A stretch of DNA of 64,000 bases from Prochlorococcus sp. AG-347-M23 (GTDB lineage: Bacteria; Cyanobacteriota; Cyanobacteriia; PCC-6307; Cyanobiaceae): contig QCCU01000007.1 of NCBI GenBank assembly GCA_003278855.1, positions 1 through 64,000 of the forward strand. The letters run 5' to 3'. Of this stretch, positions 18,857 through 27,438 are shown piece by piece. The translations under genes and the position numbers were made by a program. The notes beneath the pieces were generated by a model. The model did not search any database. It was not told the origin of the DNA and saw only the letters and a program-made list of their open reading frames with translations. Position 1 is the first letter of the stretch; each line of letters starts with the position of its first letter.

Positions 18857-18940
18857 ATGAATGAATCTCTCAATACTGTCATGGCTAAAAAAAGATAATT
18901 GACAGTCGATCTAAAATAAGAGGCAATTAGCTCTTTTTTT
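18857..18940 (+). promoter_or_regulatory. Attenuator-like leader with short peptide frame
   Basis: A 13-codon frame (18857-18898, MNESLNTVMAKKR) ends in a copy of the downstream gene's start: ATGGCTAAAAAAA occurs at 18881 and again at 18941. Perfect arms ACTGTCA (18875-18881) and TGACAGT (18900-18906) enclose that copy. They are followed by AAGAG (18918-18922)/CTCTT (18931-18935) running into seven T's that end exactly at the ATG 18941. The order peptide frame, hairpin, hairpin plus T-run, gene resembles an attenuator. No promoter was identified. Confidence 0.4.
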
Positions 18941-19222
18941 ATGGCTAAAAAAAAATGGAAAAAAGTTTTCAACTTAAATTCTTATGAATGGTGGAGAAAT
19001 CATCGAAGAGTTGTTACTTTTGGTGGATTTTTAATTTTGTTTGCTTGGTATATAAGTCCAGTTATTCAAGAAGCAAATTATAAAAATAAGTGTATTAGAT
19101 ACTTAACTAAAGAATTTACCGTAAATCCTCCTTTTGGCGATGAAGGAAAATCAGGATTAACGCCTAAACAAGTTGCCGAAGCAAATGCCTATAGATTTTG
19201 TAATCACATAGGACCAGATTAA
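18941..19222 (+). CDS. Small single-pass membrane protein, unrecognised (island cargo)
   Basis: I do not recognise this 93-residue protein. The basic N-terminus (MAKKKWKKVFNLNSYEWWRN) is followed by one hydrophobic segment at about residues 26-42 (VTFGGFLILFAWYISPV), so the remaining ~50 residues (with two cysteines and a Pro/Gly-rich patch) probably face the periplasm or lumen. The stop is followed immediately by the ATG of the next gene (TAAATG), so the two form an operon. The start follows the T-run of a hairpin. Whether it is expressed is unknown. Confidence 0.65.
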   Translation: MAKKKWKKVFNLNSYEWWRNHRRVVTFGGFLILFAWYISPVIQEANYKNKCIRYLTKEFTVNPPFGDEGKSGLTPKQVAEANAYRFCNHIGPD

Positions 19223-19603
19223 ATGAAACGATTACTATTCATACCTTTGTTATTAGGTTTTATTCCTGCAGCTAATGCAGGCATATATATTTACCCTTTA
19301 TTTAAACAAGGAATAGAAGTTCGCTGTTTAGATAATGAGCCAAAACATTTAATTTCATTCAAAGCAGGCAGGGTTATGAAGTTTGAAGATTATGGAGATA
19401 ACAAATATAAATTTCCAGAGGTGTTTTTATATCCAGAGAAAACTAATAAGGAATATTCTTATTTCCCAAGTACTGCGGGTACAAAATGTAGCTATAGAAA
19501 ACTTACAAGAAAAGAAAGAGAAAATTATAGAAAAATGGCTCTAGACATTTGTCGTGGAAACGACTTTAATGCAAAAAGAAAGTTTTGTTATGGGTGGAAT
19601 TAA
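19223..19603 (+). CDS. Small secreted cysteine-containing protein, unrecognised (island cargo)
   Basis: The 126-residue protein has a good Sec signal peptide: MKRLLFIPLLLGFIPAANAG, with likely cleavage after ANA (residues 17-19). The mature part has four cysteines (VRCLDN, TKCSYR, DICRGN, RKFCYGWN), enough for two disulfides, and is rich in Lys, Tyr and Phe. I know no family for it. It abuts the membrane-protein gene at 18941. The two may act together at the cell envelope, which is inference from the layout only. Confidence 0.65.
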   Translation: MKRLLFIPLLLGFIPAANAGIYIYPLFKQGIEVRCLDNEPKHLISFKAGRVMKFEDYGDNKYKFPEVFLYPEKTNKEYSYFPSTAGTKCSYRKLTRKERENYRKMALDICRGNDFNAKRKFCYGWN

Positions 19604-19612
19604 ATGAAATGC

Positions 19613-19642
19613 TTGGGGGACAATTCAGGGGACAATAATCCC
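19613..19642 (+). repeat. Right GGGGACAAT-type repeat pair
   Basis: TTGGGGGACAATTC (19613-19626) is followed at once by AGGGGACAATAATCCC (19627-19642). It matches the left pair at 18729-18774 with small changes, so the cargo is bracketed by direct repeats inside the outer 12-bp repeats. Confidence 0.5.
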
Positions 19643-19706
19643 GATAACTCTCTAAAAATTCGTTCATGAGAATTCATAGTCATTCATTAGGATTCAACTC
19701 CTAGAA

Positions 19707-19718
19707 CTCCCTCTCCGT
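19707..19718 (+). repeat. Right att-like direct repeat
   Basis: CTCCCTCTCCGT, identical to 18601-18612. The TCCTAGAA in front of it (19699-19706) also occurs inside the island at 18772-18779, directly after a GGGGACAA string. Confidence 0.6.
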
Positions 19719-19752
19719 GATTTATTTAGAAAATTTTTAATTAATATTTGTT

Positions 19753-20541
19753 TTAAAACAAGTCAAGATCAATATCTTCTAGGTCATAAATAGAATTTAA
19801 AATCAAGTCAGCGCCTGCATTTCTAAGATTTGTTTCGTAAGAATTACGTTCTTTTAATCGAGAATCTAAATGTAAATGAGGGGGAGCTATTCCGATACTT
19901 ATGAATTTCTGAGATGGTATTTCCTTTCTAGCGTTTATAACTGTATTTATATCTGCAATAGTATCTCCTACATATGCAATGGGAATATTTGATTCACCAA
20001 TTTTATCTCCAATAAGCTTTTTTGATAAGTTAATAAAACCTTTAGGATCAGGCTTATCAGGGGCATCTCCCATAGATATTAATGGTGGTGATTTTAGTCC
20101 AAGTCTTTTTTCTAAAACAAATTTTGCAGAAGCATACTCTGCACCACTAACAAAACCCCATATTATTCCATTATCTTGAATTAAATCAAAAAACTTTTTA
20201 TCAACTAATAACTCCTCATTTGTTATGTAACCCGACCAGTATTTACTATCTTTATTTGGATCTCCACCAAAGTAAAACTTTTCAAAACATTTTACTATCT
20301 CTTCTCTTGGAGGAATTTTAAGGTTTAAGTTTTCTTTTTTTATACATCTTTTTATAAGTTCTAAACTTAAATCCCAGTCATTATTCCAGATCCCTTCATT
20401 TTTGGCATTATCAATATCTATATAACTTGGCTCCCATCCGGTAAATTTGTAGACAGTTTTTTTTAATGAAAGTCTGTAACTATTCTCTACGCTGCGGATT
20501 ACCCCATCAATGTCAAACAAAATTAAACCAATATTTTTCAA
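19753..20541 (-). CDS. HAD-superfamily hydrolase (subfamily IA-like)
   Basis: The 262-residue protein begins MKNIGLILFDIDGVIRSVEN, and the DxDG nucleophile motif places the catalytic Asp at residue 9. Motif II/III features follow: FVSGAEYASAKFVLE, then KPDPKGFINLSKK and the acidic motif VGDTIADINTVINARKE. I associate it with the HAD-IA family of unknown substrate that occurs in cyanobacteria; a sugar-phosphate or phosphoglycolate-like substrate cannot be assigned. It lies directly outside the right repeat of the tRNA-Ser island, so it belongs to the core chromosome. Confidence 0.85.
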   Translation of the reverse strand: MKNIGLILFDIDGVIRSVENSYRLSLKKTVYKFTGWEPSYIDIDNAKNEGIWNNDWDLSLELIKRCIKKENLNLKIPPREEIVKCFEKFYFGGDPNKDSKYWSGYITNEELLVDKKFFDLIQDNGIIWGFVSGAEYASAKFVLEKRLGLKSPPLISMGDAPDKPDPKGFINLSKKLIGDKIGESNIPIAYVGDTIADINTVINARKEIPSQKFISIGIAPPHLHLDSRLKERNSYETNLRNAGADLILNSIYDLEDIDLDLF

Positions 20542-20638
20542 TTAATTTTCTTACATCATTATTATAAAAGATTAGTATTCTTATAAAAAAAAAGCAAAGA
20601 AAAACATTCTATTTATAAAAATTATGGATTAGCCAAAC

Positions 20639-22441
20639 TTAATTTTGTAAATATCCTCTGGGAGTGAGAAATATTTCGTCAATTAAGGTTGTTTGAGAAT
20701 TGCCAATAATAATGATTGATAACATATCAATCTCTTTAAAAGGAATGGTATTTAAAGTAAAAAATTTTTTGGTTTGATTTTCTCTCCCTACTTGTCTAGC
20801 TACTAAAATTGGAGTATCACCATGCCTAGATTGTAAACATATGTCTATCACACTTTTAAGCTGCCAATTTCTCTCAATCGATTGAGGGTTAAATAAAGCT
20901 ATTACAAAGTCGCCCACAAGAGCTCCTTTAATTCTTTTTTCTATTAAAGACCACGGAGTTAATTTATCGCTTAAGCTTACTGAACAAAAGTCATTCATTA
21001 GTGGTGCGCCACTAATTGCAGCAGCTAATTGAACACTACTTATACCTGGATGTACTTCAAAGTAAGGTCTATATTCTTTTTTGATTTTTTGTAGTAATTC
21101 TAAAAGTAAACCAGCCATTCCATAAAATCCAGATTCACCTGAAGAAATTAAAGCGACTTTTATTCCCTCTTCAGCTAGTTTAATTGCTTTACTGCATCTC
21201 TCTTTTTCCTCAGTAAGTTTACTTTCAATTAAAACCTGATCATTCCTTTTTAAGGGTTTTATTAAATCTAAATACATTTTGTATCCAATCCAAACAGTAC
21301 ATCTTGAAAGTGCTTTTCTTGCATTATTGGTTAGGAAGGAGATATCACCGGGCCCACTTCCAATAATATGGATTTCACCATGGGTTGGATTATATTGATT
21401 TTTTGATTCTGCTACAGCGATAGTTACTGCCCCAGATTGATTTTTGAAAATTCTTTTTTCTTCTAATAATTTTGATTCTTCTCCCGCTGCGAGTAAGCAA
21501 GAGGCTTCTGCTACGGAAGGTGTACCAATTTCCTTTTGCACGACATTTGATGGATTTGGAACATTTATTGTTGAAAGATCTTTATTACTAAAAAACTTTA
21601 TAGGCAAGTTTTTTTCTTCAGAAAGTTCTAAAATTCCTTTCTCATCTTTTTTTATATCTATAGTTGCAAATCCCGCAATTGATTGCTGCGATAAATTTAC
21701 TGACTCCAAAAGATTATTTAAAGAATTTGCTATTAATTCTTTGCTTGTATTTCTTTCACATCCAATCCCAATCCATAATACAGGCGGGTGCCAAGTTGTT
21801 CCATGATTTTCGAATATACTCACATGAAATGTTGAATCTGGTTTTTCAGTTTCTTTTTTATCAATTTGATTAATAATCTCAGCTGATTCTGAAGTTTTCC
21901 ATAAGCTATTACCAGATAATTGCTTGCAAAATATTTCTTCGTTTTTAGCTTGTTTAATTACTAGTTTTGACCAATCGTTTATTTTGCCAGATCTTTTCCA
22001 CCCCCATTGATTTCCAAATGCATCAAGATTTAAGAGGCTTTGATCATTGGAATTATTAGTTTCTATAATTTCGCCACCAAGTAAATTAGCAATTTGAAAT
22101 GAAATATTTTGCGTATTTGACTGATGTAAGCCAATTAATGGAACTATCTTGGAACATTTGTTATCTATAACTATTACTCCTGGATCTTGATCTTTAGAGG
22201 TTAAAAATGGATTTATTATGCGTATTGATGCAGCAATTGAGCCTATAAAAATTATTAAATCTATCTTCGGCCATTTTTTTAATAATATTTCCCTAGGTTT
22301 TTGTACTTGAATAAGTTCATTTTCCTTTCCATCCTCTTTTGAAGAACCCGCAATATATATGTCTTTGACAAATTCGGTTTTTTTAAGCCTTTTTAAAATT
22401 TCTTTTGAATTATTAGATAGACCTATCGCAATGCCTTTCAA
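20639..22441 (-). CDS. cobJ: Fused CbiG-type protein and precorrin-3B C17-methyltransferase (cobalamin synthesis)
   Basis: This 600-residue protein has two parts. Residues 1 to about 340 resemble CbiG/CobE, with WIGIGCERNTSKELI (about 225-239) and the C-terminal CbiG region EIGTPSVAEASCLLAAG. Residues from about 358 are an SAM-dependent tetrapyrrole methylase: GEIHIIGSGPGDISFLTNNA, then LISSGESGFYGMAG and EVHPGISSVQLAAA. CobJ/CbiH performs C17 methylation with ring contraction, and CbiG opens the lactone in the anaerobic route. The fusion is consistent with sequential steps of corrin synthesis. It is divergent from psaA. Confidence 0.9.
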   Translation of the reverse strand: MKGIAIGLSNNSKEILKRLKKTEFVKDIYIAGSSKEDGKENELIQVQKPREILLKKWPKIDLIIFIGSIAASIRIINPFLTSKDQDPGVIVIDNKCSKIVPLIGLHQSNTQNISFQIANLLGGEIIETNNSNDQSLLNLDAFGNQWGWKRSGKINDWSKLVIKQAKNEEIFCKQLSGNSLWKTSESAEIINQIDKKETEKPDSTFHVSIFENHGTTWHPPVLWIGIGCERNTSKELIANSLNNLLESVNLSQQSIAGFATIDIKKDEKGILELSEEKNLPIKFFSNKDLSTINVPNPSNVVQKEIGTPSVAEASCLLAAGEESKLLEEKRIFKNQSGAVTIAVAESKNQYNPTHGEIHIIGSGPGDISFLTNNARKALSRCTVWIGYKMYLDLIKPLKRNDQVLIESKLTEEKERCSKAIKLAEEGIKVALISSGESGFYGMAGLLLELLQKIKKEYRPYFEVHPGISSVQLAAAISGAPLMNDFCSVSLSDKLTPWSLIEKRIKGALVGDFVIALFNPQSIERNWQLKSVIDICLQSRHGDTPILVARQVGRENQTKKFFTLNTIPFKEIDMLSIIIIGNSQTTLIDEIFLTPRGYLQN

Positions 22442-22775
22442 ATTAGAAACTATTGATAGTAACTTTGAAATTATATCCTGTCGCTGGATGTAAAAAATTT
22501 TCTTTGAAATATAAAAAAAAATTTAAGAAATTTATATAAATTTTGAGTAAAAATACTCACAAATTAGTCATAGACTAGAATTTAACAAAATATTCATATA
22601 GTAACAATCATTAGAACATTTGTTACGTTAATGCATAACGAAAGAATCTTTGCCTTATTATTTTTGAAACGAATATCTAAAGTTCCGAAGGATTCGTTTT
22701 CTTGAACATTATCATTAAAAATAGGTTCAAGATCCGATCAATCGGCTTTAATGTCAATTATTTTCGAGGTGCTAG
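22442..22775 (+). promoter_or_regulatory. 334-base psaA upstream region with stacked inverted repeats
   Basis: There are no genes here. It shows TGAGTA/TACTCA (22544-22549/22554-22559); GTAACAA/TTGTTAC (22601-22607/22620-22626); CGTTA/TAACG (22626-22630/22636-22640); twin 8-bp hairpins (22667-22732); and CCGAT/ATCGG (22734-22745). A TAGAAT at 22576-22581 is a possible -10 but lacks a good -35. GAGGTG a few bases before the ATG is the likely ribosome-binding site. Light control of psaAB through RpaB is known in cyanobacteria, but I could not match its repeat motif cleanly. Confidence 0.5.
22667..22732 (+). promoter_or_regulatory. Two abutting hairpins of equal geometry in the psaA leader
   Basis: AAACGAAT (22667-22674) pairs with ATTCGTTT (22692-22699) over a 17-base loop. 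Directly next to it TCTTGAAC (22700-22707) pairs with GTTCAAGA (22725-22732), again over 17 bases. Both are 33 bases long with no gap between them. A competing CGAA/TTCG pair (22686-22689/22693-22696) would disrupt the first. Whether this lies in the transcript depends on the unmapped start site. Confidence 0.5.
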
Positions 22776-25079
22776 ATGACCATCAGCCCACCAGAAAGTG
22801 GAGAAAAAAACAAAAAAGTTTTGGAAGATCCTGTCAAGGCCGATCCAAGACCTATTGATTTTGCCAAATTAGATAAGCCAGGATTCTGGTCAAGTAAATT
22901 ATCTAAAGGTCCAAAAACTACAACTTGGATCTGGAATTTGCATGCTGATGCACATGATTTTGATGTGCATACAGGCGATGCTGAAGAAGCAACAAGAAAA
23001 ATCTTTTCAGCTCATTTTGGACATCTTGCAGTCATTTTTATATGGATGAGCGCTGCATTTTTCCATGGAGCAAGATTTTCTAATTACTCAGGTTGGTTAG
23101 CTGATCCAACTCATGTCAAACCAGGAGCTCAGCAAGTATGGGCAATCGTTGGTCAAGAAATGCTTAATGCTGACCTAGGTGCTAATTACAACGGTATTCA
23201 AATCAGTTCAGGAATATTCCACATGTGGCGAGCATGGGGAATCACTAATGAGAGTGAACTTATGGCTCTAGCAATAGGTGCTGTAGTAATGGCGGCGCTT
23301 ATGCTTCATGCTGGAATTTTTCATTACCACAAAGCAGCTCCAAAAATGGAGTGGTTTCAAGATATTGAGTCTATGCTTAACCACCACATAGCTGGTTTAG
23401 TAGGTTTAGGATCTTTAGCATGGGCTGGCCATTGTATTCATATTGGAGCTCCTACTGCAGCTCTATTAGATGCAATTGATGCAGGCTCTCCTTTAGTTAT
23501 TAATGGAAAAGAAATAGCAACTATTGCAGATATGCCAATGCCGCATCAACTCTGCGATCCACAAATTATCGGTCAGATATTTCCAGGGTTAGCAAGTGGT
23601 ACAGGTAATTTCTTTAGTTTAAATTGGTTAGCTTTCTCAGACTTCCTTACTTTCAAAGGTGGACTTAACCCTGTGACAGGAAGCTTGTGGATGACTGATG
23701 TTTCACATCATCATTTAGCTTTTGGTGTAATAGCGATAATAGGTGGTCATATGTACAGAACCAACTACGGTATTGGTCATAGTATGAAAGAAATATTAGA
23801 TTCACAACAAGGAGATCCAATATTATTCCCTGCCCCTAAAGGTCATCAAGGTCTTTTTGAGTTCATGGCAGAAAGTAGACATGCCCAGCTATCAGTAAAC
23901 CTAGCGATGCTTGGATCAATAAGCATACTTGTATCTCATCACATGTATGCGATGCCTCCATATCCTTATATAGCTACTGACTACATGACAGTTCTTGGAT
24001 TATTTACCCATCACATGTGGATAGGTGGATTATTCATAGTAGGAGCAGGTGCGCATGCTGGAATTGCAATGGTTAGAGATTACGATCCAGCAAAACATAT
24101 TGATAATGTATTAGACAGAATTCTTAAGGCAAGAGATGCTTTAATCAGTCACTTGAACTGGGTTTGTATGTGGTTAGGATTCCATAGTTTTGGACTCTAT
24201 ATTCACAACGATACTATGAGAGCTTTGGGTAGACCCCAAGATATGTTTAGTGATTCTGCTATCCAACTTCAGCCAATCTTTGCTCAATGGGTACAGAGTA
24301 TTCAAGCATCTGCTGTTGGGACTTCCCTTTTAGCAGGTACTGCAGAAGCTTTACCTCACAAAGCTTTAAGTGAAGTCTTTAATGGAAGTTTAGTAGAAGT
24401 TGGTGGGAAGGTAGCTATAGCGCCAATTCCACTAGGGACAGCTGATTTAATGATTCATCATATTCATGCTTTCCAAATTCATGTAACTGTTTTGATACTT
24501 CTTAAAGGGGTTCTTTATGCAAGAAGTTCAAGGTTGATTCCTGACAAAGCTTCTTTAGGATTTAGATTCCCTTGTGATGGTCCTGGAAGAGGTGGTACAT
24601 GTCAAGTTTCTTCATGGGATCACGTTTTCTTAGCTCTCTTCTGGATGTATAACTGTTTATCAATAGTTATTTTCCACTTCTCTTGGAAAATGCAGAGTGA
24701 TGTTTGGGGACTTACTGGTGGTAATTTTGCACAAAGTTCAATTACTATCAACGGTTGGTTAAGAGATTTCCTCTGGGCTCAAGCTTCTCAAGTATTAACA
24801 AGCTATGGTCAATCAATAAGCATGTACGGTTTGATGTTCTTGGGAGCTCACTTTATATGGGCGTTCAGTTTAATGTTCCTCTTCAGCGGAAGAGGATATT
24901 GGCAAGAATTGTTCGAATCAATTGTTTGGGCACACAATAAACTTAAGGTTGCACCAACCATTCAACCTCGAGCTCTATCTATTACTCAGGGGCGTGCAGT
25001 AGGTGTTACACACTTCCTTGTAGGTGGTATAGCTACCACATGGGCCTTCTTCCATGCTCGCCTTTTCGGGCTGGGCTAA
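22776..25079 (+). CDS. psaA: Photosystem I P700 apoprotein A1
   Basis: The 767-residue protein with many hydrophobic helices and His-rich chlorophyll sites forms half of the PSI core, carrying P700, A0, A1 and the shared FX cluster. The FX cysteines are in [19 protein letters not shown] at about residues 599-617. The N-terminal [20 protein letters not shown] and the C-terminal [22 protein letters not shown] are conserved. It is the first gene of the psaAB operon, 27 bases before psaB. Confidence 0.98.
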   Translation: MTISPPESGEKNKKVLEDPVKADPRPIDFAKLDKPGFWSSKLSKGPKTTTWIWNLHADAHDFDVHTGDAEEATRKIFSAHFGHLAVIFIWMSAAFFHGARFSNYSGWLADPTHVKPGAQQVWAIVGQEMLNADLGANYNGIQISSGIFHMWRAWGITNESELMALAIGAVVMAALMLHAGIFHYHKAAPKMEWFQDIESMLNHHIAGLVGLGSLAWAGHCIHIGAPTAALLDAIDAGSPLVINGKEIATIADMPMPHQLCDPQIIGQIFPGLASGTGNFFSLNWLAFSDFLTFKGGLNPVTGSLWMTDVSHHHLAFGVIAIIGGHMYRTNYGIGHSMKEILDSQQGDPILFPAPKGHQGLFEFMAESRHAQLSVNLAMLGSISILVSHHMYAMPPYPYIATDYMTVLGLFTHHMWIGGLFIVGAGAHAGIAMVRDYDPAKHIDNVLDRILKARDALISHLNWVCMWLGFHSFGLYIHNDTMRALGRPQDMFSDSAIQLQPIFAQWVQSIQASAVGTSLLAGTAEALPHKALSEVFNGSLVEVGGKVAIAPIPLGTADLMIHHIHAFQIHVTVLILLKGVLYARSSRLIPDKASLGFRFPCDGPGRGGTCQVSSWDHVFLALFWMYNCLSIVIFHFSWKMQSDVWGLTGGNFAQSSITINGWLRDFLWAQASQVLTSYGQSISMYGLMFLGAHFIWAFSLMFLFSGRGYWQELFESIVWAHNKLKVAPTIQPRALSITQGRAVGVTHFLVGGIATTWAFFHARLFGLG

Positions 25080-25106
25080 TAACCTGAACTTCACCTTTTT
25101 AATTCA

Positions 25107-27335
25107 ATGGCAACAAAATTTCCATCATTTAACCAGGGTCTAGCTCAGGACCCTACAACCCGACGAATATGGTACGGAATAGCTACCGCTCATGACTTTG
25201 AAAGTCATGACGGTATGACCGAAGAAAAACTTTATCAGAAGCTATTCTCTACACATTTTGGACATCTAGCAATTATTGCTCTCTGGGTAGCCGGTAACTT
25301 ATTTCATATTGCTTGGCAAGGTAATTTTGAGCAATTTGTACTAGATCCAACTCATGTACGCCCTATAGCTCATGCTATTTGGGACCCTCATTTTGGATCT
25401 GGCATAACAGAAGCAATGACACAAGCTGGAGCAAGCGGTCCAGTAAACATTGCTTATTCAGGTCTCTACCATTGGTGGTACACAATTGGAATGAGAACTA
25501 ATGAGCAACTCTTCCAAGCTTCAATATTCATGAGTATTTTGGCTTGTTGGACTCTATTTGCTGGTTGGTTACACTTACAGCCAAAATTCAGACCTTCTTT
25601 AGCTTGGTTTAAAAATGCAGAGTCAAGATTAAATCATCATTTAGCTGTCTTATTTGGTTTTAGTAGCATCGCTTGGACAGGCCATTTGGTTCATGTGGCT
25701 ATACCTGAATCAAGAGGTCAGCATGTAGGTTGGGATAACTGGTTAACTGTGCTTCCACACCCAGCTGGATTGGCTCCTTTCTTTACTTTAAACTGGGGAG
25801 CTTATGCCCAAAATCCTGATTCGTTAGATCAAGTATTTGGAACAGCTGAAGGAGCTGGAACAGCAATCTTTACTTTCTTAGGTGGTCTTCATCCTCAAAG
25901 TGAAGCATTATGGCTTACCGATATTGCGCATCACCATATTGCGATTGGAACAGTTTTTGTAATTGCTGGTCACATGTATAGAAATACTTTTGGTATTGGT
26001 CATAGCCTCAAAGAAATTACAGAAGCCCATAATACTAGACATCCTAATGATCCTCATAAAGGTAGTTTTGGAATTAACCACGATGGAATATATGAAACTG
26101 TAAATAATTCATTACATTTCCAACTTGGATTAGCATTAGCATCCCTTGGTGTAGCAACTTCTCTTGTAGCTCAACACATGGGTGCACTTCCTTCTTACGC
26201 TTTTATTGCCAGGGACTACACTACACAATCTGCTTTATATAGTCATCATCAGTACATAGCAATGTTCTTGATGGTTGGTGCATTTGCACACGGAGCTATT
26301 TTCTTTGTAAGAGATTATGATCCAGAATTAAATAAAGATAATGTATTGGCAAGAGTTCTTGGAACAAAGGAAGCTTTGATAAGCCATCTTAGTTGGGTAA
26401 CAATGCTGCTTGGATTCCATACGCTAGGAATTTATGTACATAACGATGTTGTTGTAGCTTTTGGTAATCCTGAAAAGCAAATTCTAATTGAGCCTGTATT
26501 TGCTCAATTTGTTCAAGCTGCTCAAGGAAAAATGATGTACGGCTTTAATGCTTTATTATCTGATCCAACAAGTTCAGCAAGTCTCGCTGCTAATTCATTG
26601 CCAGGAAATCACTACTGGATGGATTTGATCAATAGACAAGATGCATTAAGTGCTTTCTTACCTATCGGTCCTGCAGATTTCTTAGTTCACCATGCTATCG
26701 CTTTAGGTCTTCATACAACCGCTTTAATACTTATCAAAGGAGCACTTGATGCTAGGGGAACAAAATTAATTCCTGATAAGAAAGATTTAGGTTATGCATT
26801 CCCTTGCGATGGCCCTGGACGTGGAGGTACTTGTGATAGTTCATCTTGGGACGCTATGTACTTAGCTATGTTCTGGGCATTAAATTTAATAGCATGGGTA
26901 ACTTTCTACTGGCATTGGAAACACCTAGCAATTTGGCAGGGTAACGTAGCACAATTTAACGAATCAGGAACTTATCTAATGGGTTGGTTCAGAGATTATC
27001 TCTGGTTAAACTCTGCTCAACTTATTAATGGCTATAACCCATTTGGAGTAAATTCCCTATCTCCTTGGGCTTGGATGTTCCTATTCGGTCACTTAGTTTG
27101 GGCTACTGGTTTCATGTTCCTAATATCATGGCGTGGTTACTGGCAAGAATTAATTGAAACATTAGTTTGGGCACATCAGCGTACTCCAATTGCTAACCTT
27201 GTTGGCTGGAGAGATAAGCCAGTTGCACTTTCAATTGTTCAAGCTAGATTAGTTGGATTAGCACATTTCACGATTGGAAACATACTTACATTTGGGGCAT
27301 TTGTTATCGCATCCACTTCAGGTAAGTTTGGTTAA
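25107..27335 (+). CDS. psaB: Photosystem I P700 apoprotein A2
   Basis: The 742-residue partner of PsaA starts [20 protein letters not shown]. The FX cysteines lie in [19 protein letters not shown] (about residues 566-584), and the ending [20 protein letters not shown] is typical. It forms the PSI heterodimer in the thylakoid and helps dock plastocyanin/cytochrome c6. It is followed by a textbook intrinsic terminator, so the psaAB unit ends here. Confidence 0.98.
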   Translation: MATKFPSFNQGLAQDPTTRRIWYGIATAHDFESHDGMTEEKLYQKLFSTHFGHLAIIALWVAGNLFHIAWQGNFEQFVLDPTHVRPIAHAIWDPHFGSGITEAMTQAGASGPVNIAYSGLYHWWYTIGMRTNEQLFQASIFMSILACWTLFAGWLHLQPKFRPSLAWFKNAESRLNHHLAVLFGFSSIAWTGHLVHVAIPESRGQHVGWDNWLTVLPHPAGLAPFFTLNWGAYAQNPDSLDQVFGTAEGAGTAIFTFLGGLHPQSEALWLTDIAHHHIAIGTVFVIAGHMYRNTFGIGHSLKEITEAHNTRHPNDPHKGSFGINHDGIYETVNNSLHFQLGLALASLGVATSLVAQHMGALPSYAFIARDYTTQSALYSHHQYIAMFLMVGAFAHGAIFFVRDYDPELNKDNVLARVLGTKEALISHLSWVTMLLGFHTLGIYVHNDVVVAFGNPEKQILIEPVFAQFVQAAQGKMMYGFNALLSDPTSSASLAANSLPGNHYWMDLINRQDALSAFLPIGPADFLVHHAIALGLHTTALILIKGALDARGTKLIPDKKDLGYAFPCDGPGRGGTCDSSSWDAMYLAMFWALNLIAWVTFYWHWKHLAIWQGNVAQFNESGTYLMGWFRDYLWLNSAQLINGYNPFGVNSLSPWAWMFLFGHLVWATGFMFLISWRGYWQELIETLVWAHQRTPIANLVGWRDKPVALSIVQARLVGLAHFTIGNILTFGAFVIASTSGKFG

Positions 27336-27353
27336 ATTTCCCTTAAATAATTT

Positions 27354-27383
27354 AAATCACCACGTTTGTGGTGATTTTTTTTG
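27354..27383 (+). terminator. Intrinsic terminator of psaAB
   Basis: AAATCACCAC (27354-27363) pairs perfectly with GTGGTGATTT (27368-27377) across the tetraloop GTTT, and the stem runs into a T-tract. It is the clearest terminator in the window and lies 18 bases past the psaB stop. Confidence 0.9.
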
Positions 27384-27438
27384 TTTAATTTTAATGTTCT
27401 AAATTAAGTTAAAATTATATAAATATCATCAAAGATAA

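Larger units (their letters stand above)
18612..18940 (+). other. 329-base non-coding left part of the micro-island
   Basis: I see no protein-coding gene here. It holds TACCATGTGGTA near 18668, two GGACAAT-type repeats (18729-18774), a 13-bp direct repeat TTTCTATGTTTAA (18813-18825 and 18832-18844), and the hairpins and small frames of the leader before the gene at 18941. In none of the frames did I recognise an integrase C-terminus next to the tRNA. Confidence 0.6.
18601..19718. mobile_element. tRNA-Ser micro-island bounded by 12-bp att-like repeats
   Basis: The last bases of the tRNA plus one, CTCCCTCTCCGT (18601-18612), recur exactly at 19707-19718. The downstream copy is preceded by a T-arm-like remnant (GGATTCAACTCC, 19690-19701, against GGTTCGAATCC in the tRNA). 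This is the pattern left when a tyrosine recombinase integrates into a tRNA 3' end. Between the repeats lie two small unrecognised genes and internal GGGGACAAT repeats. No integrase is present, so it is either a remnant, a non-autonomous element mobilised in trans, or a minimal relative of the tRNA-targeted Prochlorococcus elements called tycheposons. The class is inference. Confidence 0.6.
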
